A stretch of DNA of 64,000 nt from Calditrichota bacterium (GTDB lineage Bacteria > Zhuqueibacterota > JdFR-76 > BMS3Abin05): assembly GCA_013151735.1 (NCBI GenBank), contig JAADHR010000127.1, forward strand, positions 20,126 to 84,125, in the 5' to 3' direction. The position numbers and the translations under genes were made by a program. Of this stretch, positions 17,021 through 25,731 are shown piece by piece; position 1 is the first letter of the stretch, and the number at the start of each line of letters is the position of its first letter. Under the pieces are notes generated by a model. That model worked only from the letters and a program-made list of their open reading frames with translations. It was not told the DNA's origin and did no database searches.

Positions 17021-18112
17021 ATGGCAGAACGTCATAAAAAACAGAGCAAAACGATGAAGTCTTTTGCACGAGTGGGGCTTTTTCTCACACTAATTGCAAG
17101 CATTTTTGTTGGATTTGCCTGTGGACCGACCAAAGTGCCGGTTCACGTGATGAAACCGGCCAGGGTAAACCTGAAAGGGATTCGGCGAGTGGCCGTGACC
17201 GAATTTACCGGTCCGGGGCAATCCGGTAATTTGGTTGTCAGTATTTTGAATTCCCAGTTGCTGAATTCCAATTATTTTGACGTTTTGGAACGGGAAAAAT
17301 TGCAGGACGTCATGCGGGAATATCAGCTTTCGATGGCCGGCATCGTTAATCCGGATCAGGCCAAACAAATCGGACAGCTGTTAGGTGTGGACGGGATTAT
17401 TACGGGGGAAGTAACGGCCTATTCCGTTGAGGATGAGAGCGGCAAGGAGCGCGTAAAGGAAAACGTGTGGACCGGCAAATACGAAAAGGACGCCAAAGGT
17501 AATTTCATTTATACCAAGGATATTTTTGGAAAAAAGCACAAGAAGAAGGTCTATCGTGAACAGTTTGTGACGCATTATTACAAGATTCGCCGGGGGACGG
17601 TCACGGTTACCTTTCGGGTAATTGACGTGGCCTCAGGGGCGATTTTAACGGCAAAAACCTACAGCCGGAACTACACAAGCTCCAAAATTCGGGATGGCCG
17701 CGGCACCCTGAAATCGCGCGACGCCATTTTAACGGATTTAACGCGTCAAATTGTCCGTGAATTTGTGATGGACATTGCCCCCCACGAGGTGACGCTGAAA
17801 CGTGCCATTTTGGGCGGCCCCGGCCCCATTGACGCGGGCAAAAAAATGGCACAAAACAATTTGTGGCCGGAAGCTACCAAATTATGGGAGCAGGCCGTTA
17901 AAATATACCCTAATAAACCCGAAGCATATTACGATTTGGGGTTGGCTTACGAGGTTCAGGGGCGCCTGGACGAGGCCGAAAAACTGTACCAGAAGGCGGT
18001 TCAGCTAAAACCGGATAAACTGTATATGCGGGCCCTTTCGGAAATTCGTCAGGCCAAACTGGAGCGGTTAAAGCTGGAAGAACAACTTAAGGGAAGGAAT
18101 TTGAAGCGCTGA
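17021..18112 (+). CDS. CsgG-like TPR lipoprotein inside the fatty-acid operon
   Basis: The protein has a lipoprotein signal with the lipobox GFACG (cysteine about C34 from the ATG at 17021). A CsgG/FlgT-like domain follows (VAVTEFTGPGQSGNL near residue 52, FDVLEREKLQDVMREY, then GVDGIITGEVT). A coiled, lysine-rich loop and two to three TPR-like helices (WPEATKLWEQAV, AYYDLGLAYEVQG, EAEKLYQKAVQL) come after it. It is 363 aa. ATG 17021 is preferred because AGAGGG lies upstream. Its stop overlaps the fabD start (TGATG), so translation is coupled to lipid synthesis. It probably sits on the periplasmic face of the outer membrane. CsgG relatives form export pores, but no curli-like partners are nearby, and function is unknown. 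Confidence 0.8.
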   Translation: MAERHKKQSKTMKSFARVGLFLTLIASIFVGFACGPTKVPVHVMKPARVNLKGIRRVAVTEFTGPGQSGNLVVSILNSQLLNSNYFDVLEREKLQDVMREYQLSMAGIVNPDQAKQIGQLLGVDGIITGEVTAYSVEDESGKERVKENVWTGKYEKDAKGNFIYTKDIFGKKHKKKVYREQFVTHYYKIRRGTVTVTFRVIDVASGAILTAKTYSRNYTSSKIRDGRGTLKSRDAILTDLTRQIVREFVMDIAPHEVTLKRAILGGPGPIDAGKKMAQNNLWPEATKLWEQAVKIYPNKPEAYYDLGLAYEVQGRLDEAEKLYQKAVQLKPDKLYMRALSEIRQAKLERLKLEEQLKGRNLKR

Positions 18113-19029
18113 TGACAGGGTTTGTTTTTCCGGGACAGGGATCGCAGCAGGTGGGAATGGGAGCAGATGTGTACGCATCCCACAAGCTGGCAAAAGAATA
18201 TTACGATTATGCGTGCACGGTGCTGGATTTTGATCTTAAAACGGTTTCGTTTGAAGGCCCGGAGGATCGCCTTAAACAAACCTATATTACACAGCCTGCG
18301 CTTTTTGTCCACAGTGTTGTAATGGATGCTCTTTTAAAGGAAAAGGGAGTTCGTCCGGGGCTTGTTGCCGGACACAGCCTGGGAGAATATTCGGCTGTGG
18401 TGTCGGCGGGGGCGCTAACCTTTGAGCAGGCCTTGTCTCTGGTAAAACTGCGCGGGGAGCTGATGCAGCATGCGGGAGAAAAGCAGCCGGGAACCATGGC
18501 CGCAATTATCGGGTTGTCGGAGGAGAATGTTCGGGAGCTTTGTAAAACCGCTTCATCTGCAGGTGTTGTGGTTCCGGCGAATTTCAACTCTCCCGGGCAA
18601 ATTGTTATTTCCGGCTCCGTGGAAGGCGTGCATCGGGCGGTGGAGCTGGCCCGGGAACAGGGTGCCAAACGGGCGGTAGAACTGGTTGTGAGCGGAGCCT
18701 TTCATTCCCCGCTCATGGAGAGTGCCGCAGGGGAGCTGGAAAAAGCGCTCAAGGCGGCCGATTTTCATAAACCGGAAATCCCGCTCGTGTCGAATGTCAC
18801 GGCACGCGCTACCACTGATCCGGAGGAAATCCGATCCAATCTGCTTCAGCAGCTCACTCATCCGGTACGATGGGTGGAAAGTGTGAAGGAAATGATTGCC
18901 CGGGGTGTCACACAGTTTTTTGAAGTAGGCTCCGGGCGCGTGTTGACGGGGCTCAGCAAGCGGATTGATCGACGTGTTCCCTGTGTACCGGTCGGAACGG
19001 TACAGGATTTGGAAAAAATTTCTATCTAA
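18112..19029 (+). CDS. fabD: Malonyl-CoA:ACP transacylase
   Basis: FabD transfers malonyl from CoA to acyl carrier protein. The 305-aa protein starts VFPGQGSQQVGMG and has the nucleophile serine S89 in GHSLGEYSA. The histidine in SGAFHSPLM lies near residue 200. The ATG overlaps the stop of the CsgG-like gene. Downstream genes fabG, acpP and fabF complete the elongation set. Confidence 0.96.
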   Translation: MTGFVFPGQGSQQVGMGADVYASHKLAKEYYDYACTVLDFDLKTVSFEGPEDRLKQTYITQPALFVHSVVMDALLKEKGVRPGLVAGHSLGEYSAVVSAGALTFEQALSLVKLRGELMQHAGEKQPGTMAAIIGLSEENVRELCKTASSAGVVVPANFNSPGQIVISGSVEGVHRAVELAREQGAKRAVELVVSGAFHSPLMESAAGELEKALKAADFHKPEIPLVSNVTARATTDPEEIRSNLLQQLTHPVRWVESVKEMIARGVTQFFEVGSGRVLTGLSKRIDRRVPCVPVGTVQDLEKISI

Positions 19030-19046
19030 AAACTTTGGGAATTTTT

Positions 19047-19793
19047 ATGAAAAAGCTTACGGACAAGGTCGTTGTGATTACGGGGGCTGCCCGTGGAATT
19101 GGCCGGGCGATTGCGCTTCGCGTGGCTGAGGAAGGAGCCAGGGTTTCTATCGTAACGCGCTCAAGCGTGGAAAAATTGGCGGAAGTGGCCGAACAAATCG
19201 AGTCTGGCGGCGGAGAGGTCCTTCAAATTCAGGCCGATGTTTCCGGTGTGGACGAGGCCAAACGAATTATTTCTGAAACGATTGAAAAATTTGGGAAAAT
19301 CGATATCCTCATTAATAATGCCGGAATTACCAAAGACAATCTTTTGATTCGTCTGAAGGAACAGGATTGGGATTCCGTGATGGCAGTCAACTTGAAGGGA
19401 ACCTTCAATTGCCTCAAGGCCGCGGCCCGTCCGATGATGCGGCAGCGATCCGGTAAAATCATTAACATGAGCTCCGTCGTCGGAATGATGGGGAACGCCG
19501 GGCAGGTCAATTATGCTGCCTCCAAGGCCGGAATTATCGGAATGACCAAGGCGGCTGCCAAGGAGTTGGCGGCCTGGAATATTACGGTCAATGCGGTTGC
19601 TCCGGGTTACATCGAAACCGACATGACCGCATCCATTCCGGAAGAAGCGAAAAAGCTTATGTTGCAATGGATTCCGCTTCAACGTCCCGGGAAGCCTGAC
19701 GATGTGGCCGGGGTGGTTGCCTTCCTCTGTTCGGATGATGCGAACTACATGACCGGCCAGATTATCCAGGTGGATGGCGGTATGAGAATGTAG
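19047..19793 (+). CDS. fabG: 3-oxoacyl-ACP reductase
   Basis: FabG is the NADPH-dependent SDR reductase of the elongation cycle. From ATG 19047 (248 aa), the cofactor motif TGAARGIG lies at 12-19, NNAG at 90-93, the catalytic serine at 142-143 and Y156/K160 in YAASK. An in-frame TTG at 19035 would add four residues and is less likely. It is followed by acpP after 108 nt. Confidence 0.96.
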   Translation: MKKLTDKVVVITGAARGIGRAIALRVAEEGARVSIVTRSSVEKLAEVAEQIESGGGEVLQIQADVSGVDEAKRIISETIEKFGKIDILINNAGITKDNLLIRLKEQDWDSVMAVNLKGTFNCLKAAARPMMRQRSGKIINMSSVVGMMGNAGQVNYAASKAGIIGMTKAAAKELAAWNITVNAVAPGYIETDMTASIPEEAKKLMLQWIPLQRPGKPDDVAGVVAFLCSDDANYMTGQIIQVDGGMRM

Positions 19794-19901
19794 GTGAAAA
19801 GGATGATTTTGTTTTTTTGTTGAAAGAAGAATGCGGAAATGTTCCCTTAAACAAAAATGGAACATTGAGAAATACGAACTAAAAATGGAGGTAAAGGACG
19901 C

Positions 19902-20144
19902 ATGGCAGTTGACGATCGGGTAAAAGAAATTATTGTGGATCAACTGGGTGTGGATCCAAGTCAGGTTACAGAAGATGCTCATTTTATCGAAGATTTGGGC
20001 GCTGACTCATTGGATACCGTTGAACTTGTGATGGCCTTTGAAGAAGAGTTTGGGATTGAAATTCCTGATGAAGATGCTGAAAAAATGACCACCGTCGGAA
20101 AGGCAATCGAATATCTGCATCAGAAGTTGGCAGAAAAAGAATAA
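19902..20144 (+). CDS. acpP: Acyl carrier protein
   Basis: The 80-aa acidic protein carries the phosphopantetheine attachment site S36 in GADSLDTVE. Length and helix pattern are those of the fatty-acid ACP. A GGAGG site lies upstream of the ATG. An inverted repeat AATGTTCC/GGAACATT lies in the 108-nt spacer before it; its role, if any, is unknown. Confidence 0.97.
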   Translation: MAVDDRVKEIIVDQLGVDPSQVTEDAHFIEDLGADSLDTVELVMAFEEEFGIEIPDEDAEKMTTVGKAIEYLHQKLAEKE

Positions 20145-20375
20145 ACTTTTTTTCTACAAATACGTGTGATCGAAAAACATCTTTTTTAGGAGTATTTTTC
20201 GATTCTGTTGGCCAGAAAAAAGAAGTGCCTGTTTCCTTAAAAGATTTTAATTTCGGGGGCGGGCACTTCCCCAATTATTAAAGTTCTTACCCAGGGGCGC
20301 GGATCAGATGAATCCGCTCCCCAGTTTTTAAGTATGAAATAACCGATCATTTGGAATCAGACGAAAGGATGCACC

Positions 20376-21617
20376 ATGAGTCGAAGGGTTGTGGTTACGG
20401 GCATGGGCGCCATAACTCCCATCGGATTAACCGTGGATGATTTCTGGAAATCCCTTGTGGAGGGTGTCAGTGGGGTCGATTATTTGACCAAATTTGACAC
20501 CAGTGAATATGCAACCAAATTTGCCGCCGAAGTAAAAAATTTTGACCCCACCCGGTACATGGATCGCAAGATTGCCCGGCGGATGGATGCATTTACTCAA
20601 TATGCCGTGGCGGCCGCCAAAGAAGCCGTTGAACACTCCGGTCTCGAATTTGAGAAAGAGGATCCGTTTCGTGTGGGTGTGGTTGTGGGTTCCGGAATTG
20701 GCGGACTGAAAAAATTTGAAGATGAAGTGCGCAAGCTGGTTGAGTTCGGCCCCAAACGCGTCAGCCCGTTTTTGATTCCAATGATGATCTCGAATATTTC
20801 TCCCGGGTACATTTCGATGATTTATGGCGTGAAGGGCATCAACTACTCCCCCACGTCGGCCTGCGCCACCGCGGCCCACGCCATTGCTCTGGCTTATCGG
20901 GAAATCAAATACGGCAATTCGGACGTCATTATTTCCGGAGGAAGCGAAGCGCCTTTGACCCATGTCGGAATATCCGGGTTTAATGCCATGCATGCCATCT
21001 CCGAAGAGAATGACAATCCCAAAAAAGCGAGTCGCCCATTTGACGCCACACGAAGCGGATTTGTCATGAGCGAAGGGGGCGCCATTGTTATTCTGGAAGA
21101 ATTGGATCACGCAAAAGCCCGTGGGGCCAAAATATTTGCAGAAGTTGTCGGCGCCGGAATGACGGCCGATGCCTACCATATTACCGCCCCCGATCCGGAA
21201 GCGATTGGCGCGGCCAATGCAATGAGTCTGGCAATCCGGGAAGCCGGCCTAAAACCGGAAGAGGTCGACTACATTAATGCTCACGGTACATCCACACCTC
21301 ACAATGATCGGATGGAAACAGAGGCAATCAAAAAGGTTTTTGGCGATTATGCGTATGAAATCGCCATAAGTTCCAACAAGTCGATGATCGGGCACATGCT
21401 GGGCGCAGCGGGTGCCATTGAATTTATTGCCAGCATTTTGACGATCCGGAATGGGCTTGTTCCCCCGACCATCAATTACGAACATCCTGACCCGGAATGT
21501 GACTTAAATTACACCCCCAACAAGGCCGTTAAAAAAGAGGTTCGCACGGCCATTAGCAATTCCTTCGGATTCGGGGGACACAATGTAACTCTGGCGGTGA
21601 AACGTTTCGATGAATAA
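20376..21617 (+). CDS. fabF: 3-oxoacyl-ACP synthase II (FabF)
   Basis: FabF elongates acyl-ACPs. The 413-aa protein has the catalytic cysteine C163 in SACATAAHA, and the two histidines in NAHGTSTPHND and KSMIGHMLGAAG. A gap of 231 nt separates it from acpP and contains a hairpin without a T-run. rnc follows 66-78 nt downstream, as in many bacteria. Confidence 0.97.
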   Translation: MSRRVVVTGMGAITPIGLTVDDFWKSLVEGVSGVDYLTKFDTSEYATKFAAEVKNFDPTRYMDRKIARRMDAFTQYAVAAAKEAVEHSGLEFEKEDPFRVGVVVGSGIGGLKKFEDEVRKLVEFGPKRVSPFLIPMMISNISPGYISMIYGVKGINYSPTSACATAAHAIALAYREIKYGNSDVIISGGSEAPLTHVGISGFNAMHAISEENDNPKKASRPFDATRSGFVMSEGGAIVILEELDHAKARGAKIFAEVVGAGMTADAYHITAPDPEAIGAANAMSLAIREAGLKPEEVDYINAHGTSTPHNDRMETEAIKKVFGDYAYEIAISSNKSMIGHMLGAAGAIEFIASILTIRNGLVPPTINYEHPDPECDLNYTPNKAVKKEVRTAISNSFGFGGHNVTLAVKRFDE

Positions 21618-21695
21618 ACCCGGCGCCTGTACACAGTTAATCTTCGAGTTTACAATGTTTCCGATGGCGATATCCGATTTATTTTGCGATTCTTA

Positions 21696-22457
21696 ATGAA
21701 GAAGTGGTTTTCAAAAATTAGCCTGTTGGGCAAGAAGGAACACCGAGAAACAAACCGTTCCGAAGACGAAGAAAAATTTTCACGTCTTTACCAGGCCCTG
21801 CACTATCGATTCAAAGATCCGGCTCTATTGATCCTGGCCCTGAAGCACCGCTCGTTTGTGGGGATGACCCATCACTCTCACGCCGAAACGAATGAACGGC
21901 TCGAATTTTTGGGAGATGCCATATTGGGCCTGATTGTTACCGAATTCCTTTATAAGAAATACCCGACTCAACCGGAAGGCCGCCTGACGGAAATTAAATC
22001 CCTTGTGGTCAGTCGAAAAATTCTCACGCAGGTTGCCCGAAAAATCCACTTGGGCGAGTACCTTTATCTGGGAATGGGTGAAGAAAAATCAGGGGGCCGC
22101 GATCGAAGTTCGATTATTTCGGATGCCATGGAGGCGGTGTTTGGTGCCGTTTATCTGGATGGCGGCTATGAGGCCATCAAAAGCGTCATTGATTCACTTA
22201 TTTTGGCCCATTTGGATGACATTCTGCACCGGTATTTAAATCGAAATTTTAAGAGCCAACTGCTGGAATACACGCAAGCCCACGGATTTGGAGTGCCCAG
22301 ATATTTTGTTGAAGAAGAAACGGGGCCCGAACACGACAAATCCTTTCGGATTTCCGTTCAGGTAAAAGATAAAACGTGGGGTGTGGGCCAGGGAAAAAAC
22401 AAAAAGCAGGCCGAGCAGCAAGCGGCAAAAGATGCGTTAAGTAAAATAGAACATTAA
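21696..22457 (+). CDS. rnc: Ribonuclease III
   Basis: RNase III cleaves double-stranded RNA, including rRNA precursors. The catalytic signature NERLEFLGDAILG lies near residue 70. A second acidic patch (SDAMEAVFGAVYLDGG) follows, and a C-terminal double-stranded-RNA-binding domain ends with KKQAEQQAAKDAL. The protein carries about 30 polar residues before the catalytic domain. An in-frame TTG at 21684 is an alternative start; neither has a clear ribosome site. The gene follows fabF and lies 15 nt before the acyl-CoA dehydrogenase. Confidence 0.95.
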   Translation: MKKWFSKISLLGKKEHRETNRSEDEEKFSRLYQALHYRFKDPALLILALKHRSFVGMTHHSHAETNERLEFLGDAILGLIVTEFLYKKYPTQPEGRLTEIKSLVVSRKILTQVARKIHLGEYLYLGMGEEKSGGRDRSSIISDAMEAVFGAVYLDGGYEAIKSVIDSLILAHLDDILHRYLNRNFKSQLLEYTQAHGFGVPRYFVEEETGPEHDKSFRISVQVKDKTWGVGQGKNKKQAEQQAAKDALSKIEH

Positions 22458-22472
22458 GCACGGAGGACATTC

Positions 22473-23624
22473 ATGGATTACTTTTTGACCGAACAACAGC
22501 TCATGTTGAAAGAACTTGCGCACAAGGTTGCTGAAGAAAAAATTCGACCCGTGGCTGCGGAGTACGATCGCGAAGGGAAATTTCCCTGGGATATTGTGAA
22601 GATTTTTAAAGAACTGGGCTTTTTTGGAACGTATATTCCGGAAGAATATGGCGGATTTGGCGGGGGAATTATGGATCTGGTCATTATGGTGGAAGAACTT
22701 TCCCGCGCCTGCGGGGGTATTTCTCTGGCCCTGGCCGCCACGGCACTCGGCACCTATCCGATTATTCTGGCGGGAAGCGAAGAACAGAAAAAGAAATACC
22801 TGCCGGAATTGGCCGAGGGGAATTATCTGGCGGCCTACTGTCTGACGGAACCGGGCGCCGGTTCGGATGCCGGATCCATTAAAACCCGGGCCATTAAGGA
22901 TGGAGATTCTTATGTGTTAAATGGCACCAAACATTTTATTACCAACGGCGGCGTGGCGGGTTTATACACGGTTTTTGCCAGTACGGATCCGGCCCGCGGC
23001 ATGCGCGGAATTTCTGCCTTTTTGGTGGAAGACGGCACACCGGGACTCAAATTTGGAAAAAAGGAAGATAAGTTGGGCATTCGGGCCTCAGCAACAAGTG
23101 AAGTGATTTTTGAAGATTGCCGCATTCCGGCCAAAAATCTGCTTGGAAAAGAAGGCCGGGGGTTTCGGATTGCCATGGATACCTTTGACCGCACCCGGCC
23201 GGGCGTAGCGGCACAGGCATTGGGGATTGCCCAGGGCGCCCTCGAATTGGCCGTGCAGTACACCAAAGAGCGGCACCAGTTCGGGATGCCTATTTCCTCC
23301 TTTGAAGGCATTCAATTTAAGATAGCAGACATGGCCACCCGCGTGGAAGCCTCCCGCGGATTGGTTTACGGTGTTGCCAAAACGGTTGACGCCGGCACAC
23401 AGAAGGATGTTTCCCGTGAATCGGCAATGGCCAAATTATTTGCTTCCGACACCGCTATGTACGTGGCCACCGAAGCCGTACAGCTTTTTGGCGGATACGG
23501 CTACATGAAGGATTACCCGGTTGAAAAATATTTCAGAGATGCCAAAATTACGCAGATTTACGAGGGCACGAACGAAATTCAGCGTCTGGTTATCGGACGC
23601 GATGTGGTAAAAAAAGGCGCGTAA
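22473..23624 (+). CDS. Acyl-CoA dehydrogenase
   Basis: This FAD enzyme oxidises an acyl-CoA to the enoyl-CoA. The 383-aa protein has the family signatures AAYCLTEPGAGSDAG near residue 125 and the C-terminal QLFGGYGYMKDYPVEKYFRDAK. The catalytic glutamate is in IYEGTNEIQ near residue 366, the short/medium-chain position. A GGAGG site precedes the ATG. It is the last gene of the lipid block. Chain length is not readable, although the sequence resembles butyryl-CoA-type enzymes. No electron-transfer flavoprotein gene is nearby. Confidence 0.94.
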   Translation: MDYFLTEQQLMLKELAHKVAEEKIRPVAAEYDREGKFPWDIVKIFKELGFFGTYIPEEYGGFGGGIMDLVIMVEELSRACGGISLALAATALGTYPIILAGSEEQKKKYLPELAEGNYLAAYCLTEPGAGSDAGSIKTRAIKDGDSYVLNGTKHFITNGGVAGLYTVFASTDPARGMRGISAFLVEDGTPGLKFGKKEDKLGIRASATSEVIFEDCRIPAKNLLGKEGRGFRIAMDTFDRTRPGVAAQALGIAQGALELAVQYTKERHQFGMPISSFEGIQFKIADMATRVEASRGLVYGVAKTVDAGTQKDVSRESAMAKLFASDTAMYVATEAVQLFGGYGYMKDYPVEKYFRDAKITQIYEGTNEIQRLVIGRDVVKKGA

Positions 23625-23843
23625 CGTACCCAAAAGCAGCGGTTCCCGGGGATGAGTCCTTTCCCTTTGGGAGCTTGTCTGACCGAACATCCGGATTGGC
23701 CGCAAACAGCATTTGCCCGACTGGTTTTGTCATGGGATATTCAGATCCCGCAGCCAGCGGCAAATGACAAGCGGCAAGCAATACGATATAAAGGACCTCC
23801 GCTGCGTTCATGGATTTTTGCCCAACTTCTGTCGAAGGCATTA

Positions 23844-23868
23844 CGTAATCGCAGATTTTATGCCTGCG
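23844..23868 (-). repeat. Degenerate half copy of cruciform repeat family A
   Basis: Read on the minus strand it is CGCAGGCATAAAA then TCTGCGATTACG. This matches the right half of the 64-bp units near ftsZ (CGCAGGCATAAAGCCTGCG then ACTAC) with a few mismatches. Confidence 0.45.
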
Positions 23869-24162
23869 AAGGTTTTCCGTTTTAACCCAGCGGCCTGAAA
23901 GGTTTAGGCCCCAAAATAGCGGGCAAAGGCTTTTTGGAGTCAAGCCCCATAAAAGGCCGCTTATGTGATATCAAGTGAACATTTTCCGCACAAGTTTGAT
24001 AAAAATCATACGGATTAAGGATTAAGCCAGCCACTCCTCTGCAGACCGGTAACCGGTTCTTCGAAAAAATAAAGCTGATGTGATTTGAATAAACGCAGAT
24101 CGCGATGGCAGCGTGAAACTTTTAGAAAATCTAATCGTGCAATAATTAACAAAACGTCCAAT

Positions 24163-24183
24163 GAATTCTTTTTAAGAGAATTC
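24163..24183 (+). promoter_or_regulatory. Dyad symmetry just upstream of the FGGY kinase
   Basis: GAATTCT and AGAATTC are separated by 7 nt and end 18 nt before the ATG at 24202. The position suits an operator or a leader hairpin for the cluster. No repressor gene is adjacent, so the role is a guess. Confidence 0.3.
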
Positions 24184-24201
24184 GTATCTTGAGGCCATAA
24201 A

Positions 24202-25731
24202 ATGGCACAGTTTATTTTGGCGCACGATGTTGGAACAGGCGGAAACAAGGCCGTTTTAGTTGATACAACCGGCAAAATCCGCAGCACCTCTTTTGAACCG
24301 TACCGCATTGACTATCCCCGTCCCAATTGGGCCGAACAAGACCCCGAAGAGTGGTGGGGAGCCATTTCAAAATCCACGCAATCTCTTCTCCGAAAAAGCG
24401 GCATTTCTTCCCGCGAAATAATTGCTGTGACTTTTAGCACGCAAATGCTTGGGATTATTCCCATGGATTCCCACGGTTCCGTTCTGCGACCGGCAATCAT
24501 CTGGCTGGATGAGCGGGCAGAAGAACAGGCCCAAAAATTGATGCGGAAATTTATCAGTCCGAAGATTTTTGCCAAACTTGCCGGTGCGGAAATGTGTGGA
24601 AAAGACGGCATGCCCAAACTGCTCTGGCTTAAAGAAAATGAACCCCAGACCTACCAGAAAATGTGTTGTTTTCTGGATGTAGGCGGGTATCTGCTGTACC
24701 GAAGCACCGGAAAAATGGTGATGGAGTGGACAGGGGCCTCCGTGTTCGGAATGAATTTGAAGAAGAAAACCTGGCTTACCGGGATTTTTCGCTATGTCGG
24801 ACTGGACCCGCAAAAATTTCCTCCTCTTGTTCAATCCACCGCGGTTGTCGGAACGCTTACCGCGCAGGCTGCAAGAGACCTGGGCTTGCTGGAAGGGACA
24901 CCGGTTGTGGCTGGTTCCGGGGATGCCCCGTCGGCTGCTGTGGGCTCCGGCTCCGTGGGCGAGGGAGAAGGCCACGCCTATATCGGGACCTCCGGCTGGC
25001 TGGGGGTCGTCACCACTAAAACCCCAACAGGCAAATCCGGTGTGGCCACCATTCATTCAAGCGATCCCCAAAAGACCTTTCTTTTTGCGGAGTCTGAAAT
25101 GGCGGGAGGATGTTTGGAGTGGATGGCCCGGGAAGTGTGCCGGGATATGCAGACGGCAAAGAATTCGGCCGGTATTTATGCGGCAATGGATGCCGACATT
25201 GCCGACATTCCCCCCGGGGCCGGCGGCTTGATTTTTACACCCTGGATGTACGGCGAACGGGTTCCGGTAAACGACACCCGGGTTCGTTCCGCATTTATTA
25301 ATCTCAGTGCAAATCACCACAGAGACCATATGCTGCGGGCGGTTTATGAAGGGGTGGTTTATAATTTGCGCTGGTCACTTGAGATCGTGGAAAAAAGGTT
25401 CGGCTTCCTTTTGCCCGCATTGCGTGTGATTGGCGGAGGCGCAAAGAGCGCAATCTGGATGCACATTCTGGCGGATGCCACCCGAAGAAAGGTGGAAACG
25501 GTTCGTTATCCGCAAGAGGCAGGGGCCGTGGGTGTCGCTCTGGTGGCCGCCGTTGGATTGGGAATCTATCCGGATTTTGAGTCTTTGAAAATGCTCATTC
25601 AACCCGCTCAGGTTTTTGAGCCGAATCCGGAAAACGCTGAGGTTTACGATTTTATGTTCGAACGATACAAAGAAGTTTATACCCGTTTGAAGGGACTGTA
25701 TTCCAAAATGCACAAAAGGAGGGAAACATGA
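24202..25731 (+). CDS. FGGY-family carbohydrate kinase (xylulokinase-like)
   Basis: FGGY kinases phosphorylate sugars or polyols such as xylulose, ribulose, erythritol or glycerol. The 509-aa protein has the N-terminal phosphate loop HDVGTGGNKAVLVD (8-21), the substrate-site region AIIWLDERAEEQ (near 97) and a second loop AGSGDAPSAAVGSG. The C-terminal family signature is VIGGGAKSAIWMHILAD. The stop overlaps the start of the RuBisCO-like gene (ATGA), with the RuBisCO-like ribosome site lying in the last kinase codons. The two products therefore very likely act in one pathway. Kinase identity is firm; the substrate is unknown, since the nearest relatives are loosely called xylulokinases. Confidence 0.88.
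   Translation: MAQFILAHDVGTGGNKAVLVDTTGKIRSTSFEPYRIDYPRPNWAEQDPEEWWGAISKSTQSLLRKSGISSREIIAVTFSTQMLGIIPMDSHGSVLRPAIIWLDERAEEQAQKLMRKFISPKIFAKLAGAEMCGKDGMPKLLWLKENEPQTYQKMCCFLDVGGYLLYRSTGKMVMEWTGASVFGMNLKKKTWLTGIFRYVGLDPQKFPPLVQSTAVVGTLTAQAARDLGLLEGTPVVAGSGDAPSAAVGSGSVGEGEGHAYIGTSGWLGVVTTKTPTGKSGVATIHSSDPQKTFLFAESEMAGGCLEWMAREVCRDMQTAKNSAGIYAAMDADIADIPPGAGGLIFTPWMYGERVPVNDTRVRSAFINLSANHHRDHMLRAVYEGVVYNLRWSLEIVEKRFGFLLPALRVIGGGAKSAIWMHILADATRRKVETVRYPQEAGAVGVALVAAVGLGIYPDFESLKMLIQPAQVFEPNPENAEVYDFMFERYKEVYTRLKGLYSKMHKRRET

Larger units (their letters stand above)
23625..24201 (+). other. 577-nt non-coding region before the kinase/RuBisCO-like cluster
   Basis: No gene is convincing. The region contains a degenerate copy of repeat family A (23844-23868). 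It also has nested inverted repeats at about 23892-23970 (AGCGGCCT/AGGCCGCT and GGCCTGAAA/TTTAGGCC) and a dyad just before the kinase (24163-24183). The size and the repeats suggest a boundary between the core lipid block and an accessory cluster. Confidence 0.5.

Noticed and set aside
19161..19982. 273-aa open frame on the minus strand
   Set aside because: Spans fabG and the start of acpP in antisense; both real genes have complete, well-conserved motifs.
20222..20269. Hairpin GAAGTGCC/GGCACTTC between acpP and fabF as a terminator
   Set aside because: No T-run follows and the loop is over 30 nt; expression of fabF with the upstream fab genes is more likely.
20427..21179. 250-aa open frame on the minus strand
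   Set aside because: Antisense to fabF; low-complexity glycine/histidine composition.
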